Shown here: piece after piece, positions 28,429-37,033 of the stretch
Layout of the letters: every line of letters starts with the position of its first letter
Position numbering within the stretch: the first letter of the stretch is position 1
NCBI GenBank assembly: GCA_023151255.1
Contig: JAKLJG010000004.1
Coordinates: 186,001-250,000, forward strand
Direction: 5' to 3'
From: Cyclobacteriaceae bacterium
GTDB taxonomy: Bacteria; Bacteroidota; Bacteroidia; Cytophagales; Cyclobacteriaceae
DNA length: 64,000 nt
Program-made: the position numbers and the translations under genes
Notes under the pieces: model-generated
What the model was told of the DNA's origin: nothing
The model's database searches: none
The model's input: only the letters and a program-made list of their open reading frames with translations

Positions 28429-29157
28429 ATGAGACTATTCTACCTACTAACATTCTTGCTGACAATTGGGACTGCATATTCACAGAATAACTGTGGTAAG
28501 TATCCTAATGAATACATTCCAAAGAATCTAAATGACGCATTAAGCTATATGGACTGCGTATGGACAGACAAGGAGAAAGAAGAATTTAAAAATAAGACTG
28601 AAAGTGATGCAGTTGCAGACGCACATTTTGCCGCTGGACAAGGGATTCGAAATAGGTGGGACTTATGGAAAGGGAAAAACTCACTTTACAGACAATTCAG
28701 CTCACGAGGAATCAAACACCCCGAAGACATTTCATCTATCATCTTGACATCATTTCATAGACGTCTTAACAATAAAGACATTGACTTTGAAGGGCAGGTA
28801 AACGAATACAATGAGTACAAAAAGAAAAACGAAATCTGGACTAAGGAGAGAATTAAGAAATTTAAGACCCTTAACACTGGTGACACTGTGAAAATTTCGT
28901 TTTCAAAATCGTGGGCAACACGTGAAACTTTTAGTTTAGCGTATTTAGGTCAAAGAGACACCTCCTTGGACAGCGAAAAGCATTGTTTTGTTACCGGACG
29001 AATTGCAGACAAGAGAAAGAAAAAGGAAAGCTGCTTATTAACAATTGAAGTCATTAATTTGGTTAACTGTGACAACTCAACATTAGGCGACAGACAAATG
29101 GTTAAGGGGACAAAGTTTGAATACAACATGACCGTTTTCAATATAAGATTCGAGTAA
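28429..29157 (+). CDS. Exported DUF6794-domain protein, compositionally atypical
   Basis: About 242 residues with a Sec signal (MRLFYLLTFLLTIGTAYS). The DUF6794 region follows: YIPKNLNDALSYMD, a sequence rich in Glu and Lys, then HFAAGQGIRNRWDLW, HPEDISSIILTSFHRRLN. The function is unknown. The C-terminal part is basic and beta-rich and is not obviously part of that domain. The gene is visibly more AT-rich than its neighbours, uses codons such as AGA freely, and is framed by inverted repeats, consistent with acquisition as a unit. ATG 28429 is chosen over TTG 28411, because the upstream codons fall in the left repeat. Confidence 0.75.
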   Translation: MRLFYLLTFLLTIGTAYSQNNCGKYPNEYIPKNLNDALSYMDCVWTDKEKEEFKNKTESDAVADAHFAAGQGIRNRWDLWKGKNSLYRQFSSRGIKHPEDISSIILTSFHRRLNNKDIDFEGQVNEYNEYKKKNEIWTKERIKKFKTLNTGDTVKISFSKSWATRETFSLAYLGQRDTSLDSEKHCFVTGRIADKRKKKESCLLTIEVINLVNCDNSTLGDRQMVKGTKFEYNMTVFNIRFE

Positions 29158-29174
29158 AAAATACGGCTGGCAAC
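29158..29174. repeat. Right inverted repeat flanking the DUF6794 gene
   Basis: AAAATACGGCTGGCAAC begins one base after the stop codon and is the imperfect mirror of 28410-28426 (15 of 17). Just beyond lies a further possible hairpin: TGCAATT at 29185-29191 with AATTGCA at 29208-29214. The rest of this 176-base gap up to 29333 shows no gene. Confidence 0.6.
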
Positions 29175-29332
29175 AAAAAGTTTATGCAATTGCGGGGTGT
29201 AGTGTTAAATTGCAATCTATGTTTCAAACACAGTTCGGTCACGGGGGACAATTTTGCAGCAGGTCGGTCTTAGCATTCCGCTGCGCTGCATTGCTAAGCC
29301 CTCTTAGCCCTCAACTCCTTAAACACAACACG

Positions 29333-30595
29333 CTACCCTGCCAGCGCCTTCACTATTTCCAATGCCTTATCCAGTTCCTGCTCGTTGTTATAAATATGCG
29401 TGCAGTGGCGTACGCCAAATTCATCGCCCTGCGAGCGGGGGCGCATGCGGGCACGGTTCCAGAATTCATCCTGTAGTTTCGCCCCCGTAAGGCCGGCTAC
29501 GTTGTACACGGTAATGCCCGCGCACATGGCCTCATCGGCCGGTGAGAAAATTTTGACTTTCGGTATCCTGCGTAATCCTTCGCGCAGGTAATTACCCAAA
29601 AACTTAATGCGGTCGTACACGCGTTGTGGCCCGATTTCGTTGTGAAAATCCAATGCGGCATCCATCCCAATCATCACGGAATAATTTCCCGTTCCCCGCT
29701 GCGTAAACCGAAAGCCCTCATCGTTACGGTTGTTCCACTGGTAGCTGCTTACGGTTGTCCACAACGTTTTGAGCAACTCCGGCCGCACCCACATAAAGCC
29801 CGTGCCGGGCGGTGCGCCAATCCATTTGTGGAAGCAGCCCACGTATGCATCGCAGCCAATGTCGGCAACATCTATTTTAATTTGTCCGATGGTCTGCGCG
29901 CCATCCAGTACGGTAATAATTCCTTTTGCCTTGGCTTCTGCACAAATTTCTTTTACAGGAAGTATAGCCCCGCTGCCGGTAATCATGTGCGACAGCATGA
30001 GCACTTTCGTTTCGGGTGCAATGGCTTTGCGAATGATGGACAGTACTTCATCGTTGTTTTTAATGGGCTTTGGCAACACCATTTCACGGTATTTTATGCC
30101 CTCCCGTTTTTCACGCACAATCCACGAACTTCTTCCGCCACCGTGCTCCTGGTTGCTGGTGAGTACTTCATCGCCCGGGTTGAGTTCGAGCCCCATAGCG
30201 ATGTAACTCATGGCGCTGGTTACATTATCAGTCAGGGCGATGCTCGGTGCATCAGCATTAATAAGTTGAGCAATCTTTTTCCTAAGGTCGGGCATTGGGT
30301 AGTACCCGCTTATCCATCCGATGTCAACCTTGTAATCCCAGTCGGCCACATCAGTAGCCAGTTTTTCAAAATGCTCTGCCACTTTTTGCACCACTACTTT
30401 CGGCATAGCGCCAACGGTGCCCGTATTGAAGAACACTTTGTCCTTCGACAGCATAAAGGCGTCACGGATTTTTTTCCAGTAGTCGGGGTCGTTTCCAATT
30501 GGAAGTTTCGGCACAGACTCACCAAAAGCATTCATCACCGGCAGCGCCAGTGAGGAGAGGGCAAGGGATTTGAGAACGGTTCTGCGGGTGCTCAT
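29333..30595 (-). CDS. Exported PLP-dependent aminotransferase class V-fold protein
   Basis: A 420-residue PLP enzyme. The N-terminus (STRRTVLKSLALSSLAL, then MNAFG) is a twin-arginine-type signal, so the folded holoenzyme is probably exported. The class V fold is seen in FFNTGTVGAMP, LTDNVTSAMSYIAMGLEL, VLDGAQTIGQIKIDVADIGCD and the PLP lysine in FHKWIGAPPGTGF. It resembles isopenicillin N epimerase-like proteins, but the substrate is unknown. It is 21 bases downstream of the RidA gene on the same strand, and the pair is likely one operon. Confidence 0.85.
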   Translation of the reverse strand: MSTRRTVLKSLALSSLALPVMNAFGESVPKLPIGNDPDYWKKIRDAFMLSKDKVFFNTGTVGAMPKVVVQKVAEHFEKLATDVADWDYKVDIGWISGYYPMPDLRKKIAQLINADAPSIALTDNVTSAMSYIAMGLELNPGDEVLTSNQEHGGGRSSWIVREKREGIKYREMVLPKPIKNNDEVLSIIRKAIAPETKVLMLSHMITGSGAILPVKEICAEAKAKGIITVLDGAQTIGQIKIDVADIGCDAYVGCFHKWIGAPPGTGFMWVRPELLKTLWTTVSSYQWNNRNDEGFRFTQRGTGNYSVMIGMDAALDFHNEIGPQRVYDRIKFLGNYLREGLRRIPKVKIFSPADEAMCAGITVYNVAGLTGAKLQDEFWNRARMRPRSQGDEFGVRHCTHIYNNEQELDKALEIVKALAG

Positions 30596-30616
30596 ACGTG
30601 TGGTGTGTGAATCACA

Positions 30617-31129
30617 CTACTCTACCTCTACAATCATCTCGACCTCTACGGCAATGTTGGAGGGCAGTGATACCATACCCACAGCCGAACGGGCGTGCAT
30701 GCCTTTTGTGCCGAATACGGCCACCATCAGGTCGGAAAAGCCGTTGATCACTTTGGGCTGATCGGTAAACCCATCGGTGCAGTTTACCATACCCAGCACT
30801 TTTACAATGCGCTTTACTCTTTTCAGATCACCGATTTCGGCTTTGAGTGTGGAGAGCATGGCAATGCCCACCTGCCGGGCGGCCATGTAGCCTTCTTCCA
30901 CCGAAAGATCTTTACCTACTTTGCCCTGAATGTTGGTGCCATCGGCTTTGGTTGGTCCGTGGCCGGCCAGGAAAATGAGGTTACCCGTGCGCACCGCGCG
31001 CACATAGTTGGCCATAGGAGCCGGGGGTGTGAACAATTCTATTTTCATTTCCTTGAGTTTGGCCTCCGGATCTTGCGCCAACATCATTAAGGGTGAGATT
31101 AGCAGAAGTATAAACAGGAATTGTTTCAT
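30617..31129 (-). CDS. Exported RidA-family protein
   Basis: About 170 residues: a Sec signal (MKQFLFILLLISPLMMLAQ), then a RidA/YjgF domain. RidA proteins hydrolyse reactive enamine and imine intermediates released by PLP enzymes. The domain shows VRTGNLIFLAGHGP, DLKRVKRIVKVLGMVN and the C-terminal HARSAVGMVSLPSNIAVEVEM with the Arg and Glu expected at the active site. ATG 31129 is used because it yields a normal signal peptide; the open frame extends upstream to 31222 without one. It precedes the class V PLP enzyme gene. Confidence 0.85.
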   Translation of the reverse strand: MKQFLFILLLISPLMMLAQDPEAKLKEMKIELFTPPAPMANYVRAVRTGNLIFLAGHGPTKADGTNIQGKVGKDLSVEEGYMAARQVGIAMLSTLKAEIGDLKRVKRIVKVLGMVNCTDGFTDQPKVINGFSDLMVAVFGTKGMHARSAVGMVSLPSNIAVEVEMIVEVE

Positions 31130-31224
31130 GATAATACAATTAAGTTTTACAGATTGATTAAGTTGGTGCTGACACTGCGCTGTCAGCCTTATAAACTTAG
31201 CTTGTTCTGTTAACATCAACAACT

Positions 31225-31803
31225 ATGCCTGTAAAAGAAAAAAACCGGTGCGCCTGGTGCCTGAAATTTGATGATTACATCCGTTACCACGATACGGAGT
31301 GGGGCGTGCCTGTTCATAACGATCACACCCATTTTGAGTTTTTGATTCTGGAAGGCGCTCAGGCCGGGTTAAGCTGGTCAACCATTTTGAAAAAGCGCGA
31401 AGGCTACCGAAAGGCTTTTGCCGGTTTTGACCCGCAGAAAGTGGCCCGCTTTACCGAAAAGAAACTGGAAAAAATTTTACTTGATCCGGGCATCGTTCGG
31501 AACCGGCTTAAGGTGTTTGCCGCAGTAAATAATGCCAAGCGGTTCCTGGAAGTACAAAAAGAGTTCGGCAGTTTTGATGCCTACATCTGGCAATTTGTTA
31601 ACAACAGACCCATCGTAAATAAATGGAAAACATTGAAGCAGGTTCCGGCAACTACCAAAGAATCGGATGCGCTGAGTAAAGACCTCATCAAACGCGGATT
31701 TAAGTTCGTGGGCAGTACCGTAATGTACGCCCACATGCAAGCCTGCGGACTGGTGAACGACCATTTAATCGATTGCTGGCGATACGACCAGGTTAACAGA
31801 TAG
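31225..31803 (+). CDS. tag: DNA-3-methyladenine glycosylase I
   Basis: A 192-residue base-excision repair glycosylase that removes 3-methyladenine from alkylated DNA. The Tag family signature is CAWCLKFDDYIRYHDTEWGVPV (zinc and substrate residues near the N-terminus), LEGAQAGLSWSTILKKREGYRKAFAGFD and the C-terminal GFKFVGSTVMYAHMQACGLVNDH. The start and length fit the family. It is followed by a 50-base gap before an M28 peptidase on the opposite strand. Confidence 0.93.
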   Translation: MPVKEKNRCAWCLKFDDYIRYHDTEWGVPVHNDHTHFEFLILEGAQAGLSWSTILKKREGYRKAFAGFDPQKVARFTEKKLEKILLDPGIVRNRLKVFAAVNNAKRFLEVQKEFGSFDAYIWQFVNNRPIVNKWKTLKQVPATTKESDALSKDLIKRGFKFVGSTVMYAHMQACGLVNDHLIDCWRYDQVNR

Positions 31804-31855
31804 TTGTAGTTGGTTGTTCGTCAATAAAGAATAACCAACAACCATCAACTAACAC

Positions 31856-33421
31856 CTACTTCCTCGGAAATTTCTGATCGGCATTGGCAGCCAGCCAGGC
31901 AAACGCGGCCGTCATCACGGCATTGTGTTTCATGTCGGCCTCTACGGCTTTGTCATACAGGTCCATGCTGGTGTGGTGTGTGCGTGTGCCGTACTCAATC
32001 GGGTCCTGGATGAACTGGAAGCCGGGCAAACCAAGCGCATCGAACGACAGGTGATCCGTACCGCCCGTATTTCTTAACGTTAAGGTGGAAGCGCCCAGTT
32101 TTTCGAACGATTTAATCCATTCGCGAAAAACAGGCCGCGCGTTTTCATTACCCTGCATGTACACGCCCCGGTATTTGCCTGATCCGTTATCCATATTGAA
32201 GTACACCGAAAACTTTTCTGCAGCCGGTGTAAGCCTGATGGAATCGTACGGAAAACTCCGGTCAAGGCGCTCGCCATAAACGCGTTTTACATACGATCGT
32301 GAACCAAGCAATCCCTGCTCTTCGCCACCCCACAGGCCGATACGGATGGTTCTTCGCGGACTAACACCCAGTGATTTAATAATGCGCATCGCCTCCATCA
32401 TCACGGCCGAGCCGCAGGCATTGTCGGTTGTACCCGTACCGCTGTGCCACGAGTCGAGGTGGGCGCCAATCATCACCACTTCATCTTTCAGGTCGGTGCC
32501 CGGTATCTCGGCAATCACGTTAAAGCCCTGTTCGGCCGGGTAAAATTCAGTTTCAAGTGTAAGTTCCAACTTTACAGGAAGCCCCTGTTGAATCTGGCGA
32601 ACCATGCGGTTATAGTGTTCGGCTGCCACCACAACCTGCGGTAAAATTTTAGGAGCATTAGCGCTGCGCGAAGACAATCTGCCCTCAAAAGGTGTTTCGG
32701 GCGGATAGGGTACGGTGGCGGCTGCTGCCATTACGGTTCCGTCTTCAAGCCTGAAGTTCGGGCTGGCTTCAATAACGGCAACGGCTCCTTCTTTCATGCA
32801 GAGATCCCACTTCAGCCAGGCTAACCGTTGCGGCTCAGTGGGCGCCTGGAACCTGCGGCCGGTAAATGCTTCACTGGCACCAGAGTTGGCCAACTCAAGC
32901 AAGTCTTTCTCATCTAATCTTCGTGCATCCGGTTCAAAGCCCGGCTTTACAGGCGTAGGCAAACTGAACATCACAATCTTGCCTTTCAGCTTTCCTTTAT
33001 ACTTCTCAATATCGCTTTCATTTTTAATGTCTAGGTAAACGGCATCGGTGGCGATGGTGCCTTTTACTCCGGGCGACCAGGCTTTGGGATACGCGATGAC
33101 CGGAAAGTAAACCGGTGAGGTTGCCGACAAACTGAATTTTTTCAGTTGCCAGCCGCGGCCAAACTCTTCGCCCCAGTAGTCGAAGTGAACGTTTTGCAAG
33201 CCCCATGACTCAAGGGTTGATTTGGCGTATTCTGCCGCTTTTTTGTAACCGGGCGAGTTGGTAAGCCGCGGGCCGTGTACATCGGTAAGCATGCCCAAAA
33301 TGCTCATCACCTGTGAACGATTAAAACCTTCATCTTTGATTTTAGGAATCAGCGTGGTGTCGGCTTTCTGCGCCTGTGTAGCAAACGAAACCAGTAAAAG
33401 GAAAAGCAATAACGACCTCAT
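31856..33421 (-). CDS. Exported M28-family zinc aminopeptidase/carboxypeptidase
   Basis: About 521 residues, with a Sec signal (MRSLLLFLLLVSFATQAQ). A PA-type insert is seen before the M28 catalytic domain. Zinc ligands are visible as His and Asp in GAHLDSW, the second Asp in GTTDNACGSA, Glu-Glu in GGEEQGLLGS, and the last His in RTHHTSMDLYDK. The protein should cleave N-terminal residues from peptides in the periplasm. ATG 33421 is preferred to an upstream start, since it gives the signal peptide. Confidence 0.9.
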   Translation of the reverse strand: MRSLLLFLLLVSFATQAQKADTTLIPKIKDEGFNRSQVMSILGMLTDVHGPRLTNSPGYKKAAEYAKSTLESWGLQNVHFDYWGEEFGRGWQLKKFSLSATSPVYFPVIAYPKAWSPGVKGTIATDAVYLDIKNESDIEKYKGKLKGKIVMFSLPTPVKPGFEPDARRLDEKDLLELANSGASEAFTGRRFQAPTEPQRLAWLKWDLCMKEGAVAVIEASPNFRLEDGTVMAAAATVPYPPETPFEGRLSSRSANAPKILPQVVVAAEHYNRMVRQIQQGLPVKLELTLETEFYPAEQGFNVIAEIPGTDLKDEVVMIGAHLDSWHSGTGTTDNACGSAVMMEAMRIIKSLGVSPRRTIRIGLWGGEEQGLLGSRSYVKRVYGERLDRSFPYDSIRLTPAAEKFSVYFNMDNGSGKYRGVYMQGNENARPVFREWIKSFEKLGASTLTLRNTGGTDHLSFDALGLPGFQFIQDPIEYGTRTHHTSMDLYDKAVEADMKHNAVMTAAFAWLAANADQKFPRK

Positions 33422-33485
33422 GGATTTAATTTTTTGATAAGTATACGGTATTCTGCCAATGCTGCCATAGCCGCCCGTGTAAAGA

Positions 33486-33973
33486 TTAATCAGCCCGGTA
33501 GTAATTAAGCGTATCAACAGGGTGGTTGTTGTTGTAAATGATTTGCCGTACACCCAGCAGCCCTGAGTTGCCGAAATAACAATTCAGAAATGAAAAATTC
33601 TGATTGTGTGTCTTTGTCAACCTTACTCCTGTCACATAGTTAAACGGTACTCCATTGAATTCAATTATTGACTGACAAAATCTAAACGGTTCATCACTAA
33701 CACAGACCAGTTCTCGCGAATCATTAAACGAAAGAGCCTGCTCCGAACGAAGGAGTACACCCGCCCCTGACAACAGGTATTCAAGTGCATCTCTGGTAAT
33801 AACTTTCAGTACGAATGCTCCGTCTTTCAGTTTATTGGGGGCTGATTTAAGCGGAGCGGCCACCAGTACGATTTGTCTTCGGGCGTTTTCCAACAACAGC
33901 CTGAAAAGTAAACGAGTGTACTCAGGGCAGCCAGGTTAAAGATTACAACAGCAATAATTCTGAACAACCCCAT
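33486..33973 (-). pseudogene. Frameshifted small lipoprotein gene
   Basis: On the minus strand ATG 33973 opens a frame encoding a lipoprotein signal (MGLFRIIAVVIFNLAALSTL, then YFSGCC) and TPEDKSYWWPLRLNQPPIN, then stops. A second frame, one base over, carries the rest: NKLKDGAFVLKVITRDAL, then EYLLSGAGVLL, ending in NHPVDTLNYYRAD at 33486. The switch is at a run of five C residues near 33837-33841. One extra C would join the frames into a single reading frame of 163 codons. The gene is therefore either a recent one-base pseudogene or a sequence error. The upstream part of the second frame (from 33896) overlaps the lipoprotein frame and is probably not translated. No family recognised. Confidence 0.65.
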
Positions 33974-34000
33974 AGCCAAGTTGCTAATCCCTGCAACCAA

Positions 34001-36949
34001 TTAATTCTTTTTCTTTTTCAATAAATTCTGAATAGCCTTAACGCCTTCATCCACTGCTTTCTTTTTCGGATCTTCCGGTTTGGCGATGCTGTCCTTTTTA
34101 GCCGTATCTGCTTTAGGCTGGTTTTTGTTGAGTAAGCCTGAAACAAGTTCATTGGCTTTCTTCTCGGCTTCCTGGGTAACGGCTGTGGTTACGGCTTGCT
34201 GCACTTGTTGCTTCTGTTCGGTCATCAGCAATTTGGGTTGTGGATTCAGGAAAGATCCTCCTAAACCGATATTGAGCGGGATCATCGCATTCGGATCGGT
34301 TTTGCCGCCCGTGTACTGGCTCACAAAACTGTTAAACTGCGTACCCAGTTTGCCGGCCGGCACATCCATTTTCAAGGCATAATCAATGGAACCATCTATG
34401 CCCGTGCTTCCTGCAACAGTAGTTTTGTAGTTGCCAAATTTTACCTCAAACGGCTTTACGCTCAATCGGCCGTTCTTTATTGAGGCCGACATGAGCACAT
34501 CTTTCATTGTTACCTCATTGGTGTTATCGAGTTTGGTGAGCGAGGTGATTCCGGAAATAAGTTTGGATTCCTTCAATGCCGCCTGCGCAATCTTCACCAG
34601 TCCATCGCCATTTACTGTTTTCAGGTTAGGCATCATATTTTGCAACAGTTCACCGCTGATTTTAAAGTCGGTCGAAAAGTTGCCGTTAACCAGGCCGGCC
34701 ACCGGAGCATAGCTGCGCACCAGCGAGAAAGAAGCGGCCGACTGGGCAATGGAAAGATTTTCAATCTTCAACCCAAAGTCATATTTCGGATGCGCCAGGT
34801 CGGTGGGGTTGTAGGTGCCGTTTACGGTAAAGGCCCCGCCCAGCATATTAAAGGATAGTCCGCTCAGGTTGGCGATGCCGTCCTTTACAACAATGTCGCC
34901 AGCCGCATTGGTAATGGTAAAGTCCATCATGCGTACGGTGCGTATGCTTGACTTGAGCACGAAGTCAATATTTTTTGGAACAGGGATTACGCCATACGAT
35001 GCCGTATCGGCAGCAGGGGTCTCTTCTCCTGTATCTGTCATGAATTCATTCAGGTCGAGCAGGTTTGAACTGAACGACATGCTGCCCTTGAGTAATTCAT
35101 TTTTACCAAAAAGGTAGCCGATGTAATTCGATACGGCTCCTGTTATATTAAAGTCACTGCGCCCGATGGTTCCCGTAACCTGCTTCATTTCTATCTTCTT
35201 CGGATCGAAAGCCATTTCAGCTTGTGAAAGGGTTACCGCATAGGGCAGATCTTTTGATGTATACTTGAAATCCTTCAGCGATGCACTACCGCTGGTAGGA
35301 AGTTTATCGTAACGCTCGGCCTCCAGGTCACTCATTTTGCCCCTGGTTTGTAAATCGGCCTTCACTTTCCCGACCAGGGTTATGCCTTCAAGCGGAAAAA
35401 TTTTCGTAATCTTTTCAAGGTCGATACCCCCATTGGCTTTTACATCCCAGGTGTAATCTTCCAGATTTTGAATGAGCAGGTCGGCAGTGAATTTTTCATT
35501 ATCCATTACCATGGCGAAGTTTTTCACCGCGATGGTAGTTTCAGCCATTTTGCCTGAATTGTTTTTTATGCTGGCGTTGAAGGCCATGTCCTGAAGCGGC
35601 AGGGGAAATTCTGAGGATCTAACATATCCGTTTGCCAGCGACATGGCTGCGTCAATGGAAGGTATGGTTTTTTTCAAGCTGTCGTAAACACCATTTGCCT
35701 TCAGGTTTACTGCATAGCTTCCTTTTAATTCAAGCCCCTGCACCGGGAACATCTTGCTTACTTCGGCCAGGTTCAGTTTAGCCTGCAAATTGGCATCGAC
35801 CTGGGTAGGATAAAGTTTGCTGATAAGGGCGCGGGCATCAAACGGGTTAGCGCCAAAATCCATGTGAAATTTCTTCACATCAATCACGGTGTTATCGATT
35901 ACGCCATCCTTATTGTCTACCACCATATCGAGGTTAATGTTATTAATTGGCGTTGGCAGATCGGGGTATTTAAACATGGCATCGCTTACCTTCAGGTTCA
36001 CCTTGAATGCAGGCATTTGCTTTTCGCTGTAAATACCTTTCACAAAACCATCGAAGGCCAGTTCGCCATCGGTTTGGATATCTTTAAAGCTTTCGGAGTA
36101 CATGCCGGGAACCAGCGAGAGCAAACTCTTGAATGTGTTTTCTGGACTTTTAAATGAAATGTCCATATCGAAATTATCTTCGTTCATTTTCAGCCAGCCG
36201 TCAAAACTCATAGCGAAGTCATTAATCTTGGCAGTATTTTCTTTAAACGTGTATTTGGTGTACTCTTCACTGATCGAAATAACGGCATCAATCCGGGCAC
36301 GCTTGTTGGCCAGGTACATGTCACCGGCATAGCCCACATTTACCGTATCCACCATCGTTGAAGTTTTCAGGTCAAACGAAGCTTGTGAAAAATCACCACT
36401 TCCTTTGTGGTTCATGTTTTTCAGCTCGAGCAAAAACGGAATGGACTTATCGTCATACGTCACATCTCCATCAACCACCTGCCAGTGATCAATGCCAAAC
36501 GAAAATTCACCGGCCTCTTCGGATGTTGCAGTCGTATCGCCCGAAGGAATAGCAATGTCGTAATTGGCGCGGCCGTCTTCCAGTACGCGTACATTGATGA
36601 TGGGCCTGACCAGGGTTATTCCTTTAATCTTTAGCTTATCGCCAAACAAAATGTCTTTCAGGTTTACTTCTACTTCCAGTTTTTCAGTAGCAAACAGCAC
36701 TTCACCGGAAAAGGGCTCGCGGTTGATCACGCCAAAATCGCGCATTTCAACCGTGATGCTTGGGAAATTCCGAAACAGGGTGAGGCTGAATTTGTCGGCA
36801 TCAAAAACTACATCGGCATTTACCGATTTGGCAAGCTCGCGGTCAATGGCGGCTTTGATGTCATCTTTAAAAACGATGGGCAATACGAACGCAGCGGCTA
36901 CCAGCACAATCACAAAAATCAACAATCCGATGGCAATCTTTTTAAACAT
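34001..36949 (-). CDS. AsmA-family envelope protein
   Basis: A 982-residue protein with one N-terminal transmembrane helix (about 5-27) and a long extracytoplasmic part of repeating beta-strand units. The N-terminal AsmA domain is shown by LTLFRNFPSITVEMRDFGV and by KLKIKGITLVRPIINVRVLEDG. The C-terminal AsmA_2-type region has DYALKMDVPAGKLG. The final 70 residues are Lys/Gln-rich (KKKAVDEGVKAIQ). AsmA-like proteins are thought to bridge the periplasm and move lipid to the outer membrane; this role here is from family knowledge. Confidence 0.85.
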   Translation of the reverse strand: MFKKIAIGLLIFVIVLVAAAFVLPIVFKDDIKAAIDRELAKSVNADVVFDADKFSLTLFRNFPSITVEMRDFGVINREPFSGEVLFATEKLEVEVNLKDILFGDKLKIKGITLVRPIINVRVLEDGRANYDIAIPSGDTTATSEEAGEFSFGIDHWQVVDGDVTYDDKSIPFLLELKNMNHKGSGDFSQASFDLKTSTMVDTVNVGYAGDMYLANKRARIDAVISISEEYTKYTFKENTAKINDFAMSFDGWLKMNEDNFDMDISFKSPENTFKSLLSLVPGMYSESFKDIQTDGELAFDGFVKGIYSEKQMPAFKVNLKVSDAMFKYPDLPTPINNINLDMVVDNKDGVIDNTVIDVKKFHMDFGANPFDARALISKLYPTQVDANLQAKLNLAEVSKMFPVQGLELKGSYAVNLKANGVYDSLKKTIPSIDAAMSLANGYVRSSEFPLPLQDMAFNASIKNNSGKMAETTIAVKNFAMVMDNEKFTADLLIQNLEDYTWDVKANGGIDLEKITKIFPLEGITLVGKVKADLQTRGKMSDLEAERYDKLPTSGSASLKDFKYTSKDLPYAVTLSQAEMAFDPKKIEMKQVTGTIGRSDFNITGAVSNYIGYLFGKNELLKGSMSFSSNLLDLNEFMTDTGEETPAADTASYGVIPVPKNIDFVLKSSIRTVRMMDFTITNAAGDIVVKDGIANLSGLSFNMLGGAFTVNGTYNPTDLAHPKYDFGLKIENLSIAQSAASFSLVRSYAPVAGLVNGNFSTDFKISGELLQNMMPNLKTVNGDGLVKIAQAALKESKLISGITSLTKLDNTNEVTMKDVLMSASIKNGRLSVKPFEVKFGNYKTTVAGSTGIDGSIDYALKMDVPAGKLGTQFNSFVSQYTGGKTDPNAMIPLNIGLGGSFLNPQPKLLMTEQKQQVQQAVTTAVTQEAEKKANELVSGLLNKNQPKADTAKKDSIAKPEDPKKKAVDEGVKAIQNLLKKKKN

Positions 36950-37033
36950 AAAGCTTCAGGTTTAACGGGACTGTAAAAGTACGAAACCGGCCGGGCAAAT
37001 GCCGGTTAAGTTTTGCGCAAATGGGGTGCCGGT

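Noticed and set aside
28392-29214. Canonical integron attC sites around the DUF6794 gene
   Set aside because: The GTTRRRY/RYYYAAC boxes of attC are not present. Only the inverted repeats are reported.
29624-30553. A 309-residue open frame on the plus strand
   Set aside because: It is antisense to the class V PLP enzyme, has no recognisable domain or signal, and composition is that of a shadow frame. The sense strand product is a clear family member.
31801-31851. Imperfect inverted repeat between tag and the M28 peptidase gene
   Set aside because: A GGTTGTT/AACAACC core exists in this 50-base convergent gap, but the arms mispair and there is no clear T run. It might be a weak bidirectional terminator.
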